Shown one piece after another: positions 5,462-12,900 of a stretch of 16,399 nucleotides of DNA (the first letter of the stretch is position 1; the number at the start of each line of letters is the position of its first letter). Under the pieces are notes generated by a model. It made no database searches. It saw only the letters and a program-made list of their open reading frames with translations, and had not been told where the DNA came from. This DNA comes from JANSWY01 sp038525605 (GTDB lineage: Bacteria; Bacteroidota; Bacteroidia; Cytophagales; Cyclobacteriaceae). The stretch lies in NCBI GenBank assembly GCA_038525605.1, contig JBCBHL010000149.1:1-16399 (forward strand). Reading direction: 5' to 3'. The position numbers and the translations under genes are program-made.

Positions 5462-6940
5462 TTACCTTACGTTATTAATTATGTCTTCCATTTTTTTAAT
5501 TGCTTCATGCTCTTTCAAATGTGCTTGATATCGCAATTCATTTGCTTTTAAAACCAAGTCATTAATTTCTTTTTGCTTTTGCTCATTCTTTAACATCGGA
5601 ATATGAATTCCGTTCACATTTTTGTCGTCAATCATGTCTACAACAGAACCATAAATTTCTCTTTTAATCAAGACTTGTCCATAGTCCGAATTAAGGAAAC
5701 AAAATAAGTATCCTGCAAGGTCATTTGAATTTGCTATGACTTTAATAACATTCTGACTTACTGCCCATCCATTCCAATGCTTGGGTACAATTTGAACTTT
5801 CCCAATGGTTCCTCTGTCTGAAATCAAGATATAATTCTCAAAAACTTCTAATTCCTTTTTTATTCTTGCTTCGTGAACCGCTTTAGATAGAAATTTTTCA
5901 ACTTTAGGGTTCAACTGTGTTATATCTCGTCCTCCAAGAAAAGGTATTCCGTTTTCTTTATCTACATAAGTTCTTTTGAAAACTCCTGCAAGAATTATAT
6001 TTTCAGAAAGTTCTCCAATTGAAGATATTTCTTTTGCATTCTTCTTGAGTTCTTGTTCAACTAACTGAACAATTGGAATATGGTATGAACCATCGAAACG
6101 CAATCTTAAATTGCTCAATTTTGTGGTGTAATTCCTTAATTCTATAGAATTATCAAAATACTCTGCTTGTAATTCTTCAATTGGTTTTAAATCTAGTTCT
6201 GTATTTAGGATTTGTTCTGCCTTATCAATAAGTTCATTAGATTGGTCTCTCAAATCAAAAGATTCAACAATTAGCTCATGAATTTCTTTCTTTAGACTTT
6301 CTAGTGCATTTGGAATAATTACTTTTTCCAAATGGTGTGGTTCAATTTCTGGAATAACAGCACCATATATTAAAGATTGTACTTGAGCTTGTGCCTCATT
6401 GGTGTTTAAAAATGCATAAACATAACCTGAATAATCTTTACAGATTAAACGAATAATATGTTGACTAAATGAATAATTTTTGAGAGTTTTATTTACAAAA
6501 GTTGTTTTCCCAATTGTACCTGAACATGAAATTAAAACTGTCCCTTCTTCTACAAATAGGTTTTTTTGAACTGCCTGAACTTTATGAATAAACTTGATCG
6601 CTTTAGGTTTTATATTTAACATTTCAGCGCTACCCAAAAATCCAACTGAATTTGGAATAGTCGATTTAATATAGTTCCTCTTAAAACGTGGTGCATGATA
6701 AGCTTCTACAACAAAATCTGCATTAGGATATAATTTAGATACACCATTTTTACACTGTTGAAGTTTTTCGATTGCTTTTCTTGCCTCAATGCTAAACGCA
6801 CTTGCCTCCAATCTTAACTTATTATCAAAGATTTCAATTAGAGAAACTGAGGTGTATTGAAGTTTATCAGGTAAGTACGTATAATCAATTTCTTTTTCTA
6901 CTTCTTGAAATTTGTATGCTAAATTACTTTTATCTACCAT
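5462..6940 (-). CDS. hsdS: Restriction-modification specificity subunit (HsdS-type, two TRDs)
   Basis: The protein chooses the DNA target for the adjacent methyltransferase-nuclease. It shows two target-recognition domains: TRD1 about residues 60-225, with CSGTIGKTTFV, and TRD2 about 290-460, with SDRGTIGKVQIV. Each is followed by a conserved-type helix that sets the spacing of the two half-sites (about 228-255, LRDQSNELIDKAEQILNTEL; and 465-490, HLKEHEAIKKMEDII). Two TRDs predict an asymmetric bipartite recognition sequence. The 492 residues are slightly long for HsdS and longer than BcgI B. Its ATG overlaps the stop of the methyltransferase gene by 7 nt (ATGGTAG), so translation is coupled. 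The gene is very AT-rich (13 G+C in the 60 bases 6421-6480), pointing to acquisition. Recognition sequence cannot be read from the protein. Confidence 0.88.
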   Translation of the reverse strand: MVDKSNLAYKFQEVEKEIDYTYLPDKLQYTSVSLIEIFDNKLRLEASAFSIEARKAIEKLQQCKNGVSKLYPNADFVVEAYHAPRFKRNYIKSTIPNSVGFLGSAEMLNIKPKAIKFIHKVQAVQKNLFVEEGTVLISCSGTIGKTTFVNKTLKNYSFSQHIIRLICKDYSGYVYAFLNTNEAQAQVQSLIYGAVIPEIEPHHLEKVIIPNALESLKKEIHELIVESFDLRDQSNELIDKAEQILNTELDLKPIEELQAEYFDNSIELRNYTTKLSNLRLRFDGSYHIPIVQLVEQELKKNAKEISSIGELSENIILAGVFKRTYVDKENGIPFLGGRDITQLNPKVEKFLSKAVHEARIKKELEVFENYILISDRGTIGKVQIVPKHWNGWAVSQNVIKVIANSNDLAGYLFCFLNSDYGQVLIKREIYGSVVDMIDDKNVNGIHIPMLKNEQKQKEINDLVLKANELRYQAHLKEHEAIKKMEDIINNVR

Positions 6941-8958
6941 GCTATTCCTTGTTTAGTTTTCCAACTGCTGAAAACATCAGCAACATGAATAGTTTGGTCA
7001 TTTACAATTTTCTCTTGCGTAATTTCTTTACGTGCCACTAAATTTCCTTCTGCGTCTTTCTCTTTTACAATTTCCTCAACTTCAATCATTACAATATTTC
7101 CTTCTTCATCACGCTTAAATATCTTTCCACCTCTTTTATCATGTCCAATGTGGTCAATCATTGTCATGAAAATATCATAGTTGATTATTTGTCTCGACTT
7201 TTCTTCTTCGGCAATTTCCTCTTTTGTTTTCTTTTGTAGGAATAGGATAGAGCACTGCGTTCCGTTTCTTGGTTGGAATGCGTCCGCATGTAAATCTACA
7301 CTTGCAATTATCTTAGTATTCTTAATCAACCAATGACGAATAAACTCCAGCCCAGGAGCACCTAAAATAGAGTCAGGTAAAACAATTGCTGTTCTTCCAC
7401 CTTCTTTTAAAAGTTGTATAATTCGTTCAATAAAAAGCTGCTCAGGCGGAACACTTGATTGAAGTCGGTCTGTTTTGTACCAATTTCCATCTTCGTCTTT
7501 GTTCCATATATAAGCAATGTCAAACTGCTCCAAAATTTGTTGGTCTTTGATTGGAATTTTTGAGCCAAAAGGTGGATTGGTTACGATTACGTCAAAGTGC
7601 CCTAAACTTCTATGATTACGAATGTCGCTTGCAAAAATGCCCAACGCTTTCGCCAATTTCTTTTTAGTTTCTTCTTCCCATTCTGCTGGTGGCAATAATG
7701 AATTAAGCTGCAAAATATTTCCGCTACCATCATTATTCATTACCATGTTCATTTTGGTCGCTTTCACTAAGTCAGGATTAATGTCAAAACCAAAATAATT
7801 TTCAGAAGCAATTTCAGATATTTTATCGTTGAATGCCTTTCTAACATCCGCATTCCAACCTTCCTCCTCTCCGTACTGACTTTCCATTCTTTGACGAAGT
7901 GAATCAATTACGGAAGTCATGGCAGTAACAACAAATCCGCCCGTTCCGCAACTGCTGTCCAAAACACGCTCAGCCTCCTTGGGATTTATCATGGCAACTG
8001 CCATTTTCATTACATTTCTTGGCGTGAAAAATTCTCCTCTATCGCCTCTTAAATTCGCTCCTACAATTTCTTCGTAGGCTTTGCCTTTTATATCTATGTT
8101 GGTTGTTAAAAGAGCATATTTTTGAAGTTCTGCTACTAAATAGGTGACCGTTCTTGGAAGTAATTTAATTTCGTCATTTTTATCAAAAATTTGTCCATGT
8201 CGTTTTTTTACTTCGTCAAATATTTTTGAGATTCGTTTGTGAACACTTGCCTGCCCATCTTTGTAGTTACGTTCTTTTGAAGTTGTAAAAAACTCAATCG
8301 GCTCAAGTAAATTTCTTTCATCATGGATTTTACAAAATATTATTTTTAAAAACTCAAAAAATGCTGGCTGCTTTTGCAATCCCTCATTGACATAAATTAT
8401 GTTGTGGCAAGTTTTGAAAGTAAATAATAAATTATCCTCAAATGCTTTAATTAAAGTATTGCGATTTGGTCTTTCTTGCTCATCTGTTGTTCCATCAGCA
8501 GAAGGAATATCATTAAACTCTTCATAAATGAATTTTCCCTTTTCATTTTTAACTTTTCTCCAAACTTCTTTGTGCATTCCGTTCGTCCACATTCCCCATT
8601 CGCAATTTGCACAAGCTGCCATGTAAGACCTCATTTGTTCAACTCCGTTGTTTTTGTCTGTTGGTTTAACAGCTTCTTTTTTGCATTCAATTACTAACCA
8701 AATATTGTCTTGGTCTTTTATTTCTTCGTCTGTTGAACCTTCAGGAAAAATTACAATGTCAGCTCTTTTTTTACCTGAACCCATTTGTACGCCATATTCA
8801 ATTTTGACTTGGTCTTTTGAATATTTATGTTCATTAATTAGTCGTTTTTCAACTGTTTGTCTAACGTATTCTTCAGGTGTGTCTTTACGGATAGTACCGT
8901 CAATGTAATCTCTTAACTTCCCTTCGGGAATTGAAATGATAACCTTGGTTTCAATCAT
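6934..8958 (-). CDS. Fused PD-(D/E)xK nuclease / N6-adenine DNA methyltransferase
   Basis: The N-terminal 150 residues match the HsdR_N-type nuclease fold: GSGKKRADIVIF supplies the aspartate (D67) and IWLVIECKKE the E91-x-K93 pair of a PD-(D/E)xK site. A helical region follows, then a type I-like gamma-class methyltransferase: RGEFFTPRNVMKMAV near residue 305, the SAM-binding motif LDSSCGTGGFV near 333 and catalytic NPPFGSK near 459. A C-terminal region presumably binds the S subunit. One chain would thus cut and methylate, with target choice by the downstream HsdS protein. At 674 residues with a two-TRD partner it resembles the BcgI A subunit (type IIB) or a split type IIG enzyme; no SF2 helicase/HsdR gene is in the window. 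Alternatively it is an HsdM whose N-domain is inactive or regulatory. The ATG follows the regulator stop by one base. Confidence 0.88.
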   Translation of the reverse strand: MIETKVIISIPEGKLRDYIDGTIRKDTPEEYVRQTVEKRLINEHKYSKDQVKIEYGVQMGSGKKRADIVIFPEGSTDEEIKDQDNIWLVIECKKEAVKPTDKNNGVEQMRSYMAACANCEWGMWTNGMHKEVWRKVKNEKGKFIYEEFNDIPSADGTTDEQERPNRNTLIKAFEDNLLFTFKTCHNIIYVNEGLQKQPAFFEFLKIIFCKIHDERNLLEPIEFFTTSKERNYKDGQASVHKRISKIFDEVKKRHGQIFDKNDEIKLLPRTVTYLVAELQKYALLTTNIDIKGKAYEEIVGANLRGDRGEFFTPRNVMKMAVAMINPKEAERVLDSSCGTGGFVVTAMTSVIDSLRQRMESQYGEEEGWNADVRKAFNDKISEIASENYFGFDINPDLVKATKMNMVMNNDGSGNILQLNSLLPPAEWEEETKKKLAKALGIFASDIRNHRSLGHFDVIVTNPPFGSKIPIKDQQILEQFDIAYIWNKDEDGNWYKTDRLQSSVPPEQLFIERIIQLLKEGGRTAIVLPDSILGAPGLEFIRHWLIKNTKIIASVDLHADAFQPRNGTQCSILFLQKKTKEEIAEEEKSRQIINYDIFMTMIDHIGHDKRGGKIFKRDEEGNIVMIEVEEIVKEKDAEGNLVARKEITQEKIVNDQTIHVADVFSSWKTKQGIAW

Positions 8959-8959
8959 T

Positions 8960-9160
8960 TTAAGTCTTTTTATTCACTAACAAGTCAGTAACCTTAACTT
9001 GTAGAATGTCAGCAATCTCAAATAAGTTTTCAACACGTGGCTGTCTTACATTTCGAGCATACTCGTTTATTGTCGTATAACTCTTTTTCATTTTCTCTGC
9101 AAGCCAAGTTTGTATAATCCCTTTTTGTTTCAGGATTTCTTTAATTCGGTTTATTTTCAA
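8960..9160 (-). CDS. XRE-family controller protein of the R-M operon (66 aa)
   Basis: The whole protein is one Cro/C1-type helix-turn-helix: INRIKEILKQKGIIQTWLAE, then KMKKSYTTINEYARNVRQP as turn and recognition helix, then ENLFEIADILQVKVTDLLV. Small regulators of this type often precede N6-methyltransferase genes in Bacteroidota and act like C proteins, delaying endonuclease expression after entry into a new host. The only start that gives a full domain is TTG at 9158-9160; an in-frame stop at 9173-9175 excludes anything longer, and two nearby ATGs (GAAATGAAAATGG) are out of frame. The stop and the next ATG are arranged TAA-A-ATG, so regulator and enzyme are translationally coupled. Confidence 0.8.
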   Translation of the reverse strand: MKINRIKEILKQKGIIQTWLAEKMKKSYTTINEYARNVRQPRVENLFEIADILQVKVTDLLVNKKT

Positions 9161-9633
9161 ACCATTTTCATTTCACTGCAATATATGAAAGCTCAATGTT
9201 ATATAGTGAATTACTCGCTGTATTTTAGTGTATTGGGTCAAAATCAATGTGCTATATCACACTCTGCGTTTCTGCGGTAGATTTTTTCGGCATAAAGCAC
9301 AACATTAAAAAGCAATTATCGCTGTTTTACAACTCTCAACAATTCTGATTAAGCAGCTGACAGCTGTAGACTAACCTGTTTAAAGTCGCTTAAAACCATG
9401 TAATAACAGCTATAATTTTTATGATTGACTTAATCAGTTTTCCAATGAATGAATTACCGGTAAAATAATCAAACCTGTAGAATAATTACTACTCAATACT
9501 GCTTACCCCTCGCAGGAATAAATGAACTTAAACATCTTCTGTCAAAAAAAGGTATTTTCCGATGGTTTTTATGGAACTTAATGATCTGCTAACTCATAAT
9601 ACCGCCAACGGAAGTCTGCACAAGTCATCAACG
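9161..9633. other. Intergenic region between R-M operon and surface-protein locus
   Basis: I see no gene here. The part next to the R-M operon must hold its promoter and includes a near-palindrome at 9248-9261; the rest contains only short palindromes such as ACAGCTGT in AAGCAGCTGACAGCTGTAG near 9351-9369. Confidence 0.45.
9248..9261. promoter_or_regulatory. Candidate operator upstream of the R-M controller gene
   Basis: TGTGCTATATCACA is a palindrome with half-sites TGTG/CACA around TATA, the symmetric form expected for a dimeric XRE repressor. It lies 88 bp upstream of the TTG start. A related but imperfect TGTTATATAGTGA lies nearer the gene at about 9199-9211. Binding is inferred only from symmetry and position. 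Confidence 0.4.
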
Positions 9634-9657
9634 AAAAAAGCCACAATCAAGTGGCTT
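9634..9657 (-). terminator. Minus-strand terminator of the adhesin locus
   Basis: On the minus strand AAGCCAC-ttgatt-GTGGCTT forms a perfect 7-bp stem followed directly by a U-run (9639-9634). It lies 81 bp after the stop of the PID-CTERM-like gene and ends the adhesin transcript. Confidence 0.8.
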
Positions 9658-9737
9658 AGGGTATCAGGATAAGACCAATCATCTCAAAAAAGATTGTTTG
9701 CTGCTATGAATAATCCTTTATCAATGTTTTCAGTCAA

Positions 9738-9923
9738 TCACTTTTGCTGCTTTCGTCGGTCATTTAGTTTTTTCACTCCATAAATCCCTCCAGCAGCCAG
9801 TAGCAGACTCAACCCTCCGTCTATTGGAGTTGCCGGAGGACCCGGAGGTCCCTGGGCAAAAACCTGACTACTCACTAAAACAATTGGTATCAATAAAATT
9901 ATTTGTTGTGCTATATTTTTCAT
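9738..9923 (-). CDS. Small PID-CTERM-like sorting-domain protein (61 aa)
   Basis: The precursor has an N-terminal Sec signal (KNIAQQIILLIPIVLVSSQVFA, cleavage near FAQ), a short proline-rich linker (GPPGPPATP), then PIDGG, a hydrophobic helix (LSLLLAAGGIYGV) and a basic end (KKLNDRRKQQK). Motif + helix + basic cluster is the tripartite layout of C-terminal sorting signals, and the PID residues match what is known as PID-CTERM in Bacteroidota. The mature protein is little more than the signal itself, so it may be a tiny membrane-anchored component rather than a cargo. It lies 20 bp downstream of the adhesin with no promoter gap and shares its terminator. Substrate enzyme and function are unknown. 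Confidence 0.8.
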   Translation of the reverse strand: MKNIAQQIILLIPIVLVSSQVFAQGPPGPPATPIDGGLSLLLAAGGIYGVKKLNDRRKQQK

Positions 9924-9943
9924 TTCTTTTAATGTTTCGTCTA

Positions 9944-12900
9944 TTAATCTATTCTGAATTTGATCACTTCATTGTCAATCCTGAGGATGTAAAGCTTGGC
10001 AGGATCAATCGGCAGTTCCAGTCTTTGCGATCCGGTTCCAAATTCCACCAGCTCTCTCAGCAACGCTTTTCCATTCAAATCGTAAATGGTAACCATCGAT
10101 TGGCCTTGTCTGAATCGAATGTCGATACCGTGCTGATCTCCGCTTATCAATTCCAGTGAGTTTTCAAAAAGTACATCTGATGTAGTAACCTGTGAAGGCC
10201 TGAACTGCAAAGCAAATCGATCGTTATTCAAGTCGTTTTGATAATCAAACGTGATTTCATCCACTAGTGAAAGGTCATATTCTTTCCCTGACAATTGATC
10301 TAGTAGGAAGATTGTTGCTCCAAATGCTCCTGTTTGTAATTCTACAACATTGATTTTGTAAGTGCCTATGTTATTAAGTTCGAACCCTAAAGTTACCGTC
10401 ACGACCTCCTCCTTTAATTTTGGCAATGCCTGTATCGCATAGGGCTTTTCATCATTGATCGAGAAAAATGAGATCTGATCGTTTCCTGAGAATTTCAAAG
10501 CATCCAGTGCAAAGTCGTATCCTTCGGTTGCGTTTTCATCCAGCCCGACAATTATTTCATTGTACAACGGACTATTGTCACCTGTACCTGATAAAGAGAG
10601 TTTAACAATCTCTCTGTTGACGCTGTTTGCCGAGCCTCTGAAGAAATTAGCATCAGCATTTCCTGTTGTGATTTGCATAGTTGGATTAAATGTCAAATCC
10701 TGTCCATCAGCACCGCTATTGGCCAGTACAAAAAAGCCCTGAACCGAATTGATCGCATCGTTCACTTCGTCATAGATTCCCTTGGTCCCACCTACTGCAT
10801 CAGCATCGGAGACTGTAGTAGCACCCATATCATTGACCACTATATAATCTCCGGCTCTGTTGCCTCCTGCATTTTGACCTCCGTCAGACCAAAGCCAGAT
10901 ATTACCATCAATATGGGTACTGTTCGCCGAAATGAAATCACTCCTGCTAATTGCCGCTGCATATGGATTTGACACCAGGTTGAATCCGTCACTAATTCCA
11001 TTATCATCATTGCCAACACGACTTAATGGTATCTCAATTGTTCCGGTATTCAATGTACCTGTAAAAGTTACGGTTGAACCTAAACTACTAAAGCCTGTGA
11101 ACACACCTTCGCCTGGCTGCATCATCCCTGTTTTACTATGGAAAGTATTGCTCGCCTCGTCGTAGCGGAAAGCTATATCAGTGCTAAGCATCTCAATGGT
11201 TTGATTGGTGATTGGAGAGCCAATGGCACTCAATCCTGCATTATCTGCTACATTCTTTTCAACGGAAACAAAGCCCGTACCGCTCATACTACCAGCAACT
11301 GCCAGTGATCCGCCGGATTTGACTGTTACTCTGGTCGATGGGCCATTTAGCGCCAAATCAGTTGTTGATACGAATGAATTTGACTGAATCATCATAGTTG
11401 CTGTGGATGCCATCGTGATATCATCGCTGGTTACTGAGCCTCCGGAAGCCACCAACAAATCGGCACCAGCATCCATAATCAAATCAACAATTGTAATGTC
11501 CTCTCCGTCTGCAATAACAGGATCATTCGATCGATTAGGAATGTTCACACCATCAGAAGCTTCTGGCACTTCTCCATTGAGCCAATTCCCGACTTCATTC
11601 CAATCATTGCTAACAGTGCCTACCCATCTTTTGTAAGGCTCATAAAAAATACTGGAAATACCATTGTTCAGGTTACTGTTCCCAGCCAAATCAGTGACAA
11701 TATCCGGTGGAACTGATATAGTAACTGTCCCTCTTGCGGTGGCGTTGACATTAAAGGTAAAGGTAATGTTATCTGAAGTGGCAAAATCTGACACAGTTCC
11801 GTTCGATACATCCAGATCATCGGCGGTAAAACCAACTACTTCTTCTCTCCAAACATATCTGTAGTCAATGACCTGACTGGACGTTACACTACTTTGTGTG
11901 GTCGCTTTGGTCCCTATGGAAGGAGGAGTCTGGTCGACCGTTACAGTTAAGGTGTTGGAAGCATTATTGTCATTCCCGACGAGATCAGCTGCTACATTTT
12001 CAGGTACATCTATTATCACATCACCGTCTGCTGCTACATTAACATCCATCGTATAAACTGTGTTATCTGTAGTAGCAAAATTGTCCACTGTTCCATTGGT
12101 TACTGAAATATCTCCGACACCGAAACTCGACATTTCTTCCGTGAAAGTGATCATTATAGGAATAGTAGATAAATTGGTAGTGCCCGTTACAGTAGAGCTG
12201 ATGGTAACATCTGGTCTGGTTTGATCAATCACAAATGAAAGCTCGTTAGATACCAGGTTGGTATTGCCAGCCAAATCAGTAGCAACGCCTGACAACACTT
12301 CAACTGCCAAAGTCCCAGCTACCGGCGTTACATCAAAAGTGAAAACTACATCGTCATTCGTACTAAATCCTGACACTGAACCGTTGCTGACTGAGATATC
12401 TCCTACCACAAACCCGCTCATTTCTTCACTGAAAGTAGCAGTTACGGCTATCATATCGGCATTTGTAGGGCTACTAACAGCTGTACTAAGCACTACAGTT
12501 GGTTGCGTTTGATCGATCAGCAGCGAGAGCTGATTGGATGCTACGTTATTGTTCCCTGCCAAATCTGTTGTGACATTATCAGGGATACTGACATTCACGG
12601 TTCCTTCATCAATTGGAAATACATTGAATGTAAAAACCGTATTGTCAGTAGTCGAAATTCCTGAAATTGTTGCATTGGTTACCGAAACATCTGAAGTGGT
12701 TAGTCCTGATACTCTCTCGCTAAATGTAACTGTTATTGGTACAGTTGTAGCATTGGTAGGACTGTCTTCCGTAGAACTGATCACGGCCGTAGGTCCGGTC
12801 CTGTCAATTGTAAATATCCGGAAAATCGATGACGTATTCGCATTGCCAGCATCATCAGTTGCAACACTTGAATTAACCCCCATTGTGAGCGATCCTGCTG

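Noticed and set aside
8476..8908. Plus-strand frames opposite the methyltransferase gene
   Set aside because: They are antisense to the nuclease domain, which has a strong motif and coding match on the minus strand.
9262..9277. CTCTGCGTTTCTGCGG as a repeat
   Set aside because: Only two partial CTGCG words are present with no further period.
5429..9290. GATTTTTTTTCGG (5429) and GATTTTTTCGG (9280) as flanking direct repeats of the R-M island
   Set aside because: They are low-complexity T-runs of different length with no similarity beyond; chance is likely in AT-rich DNA.
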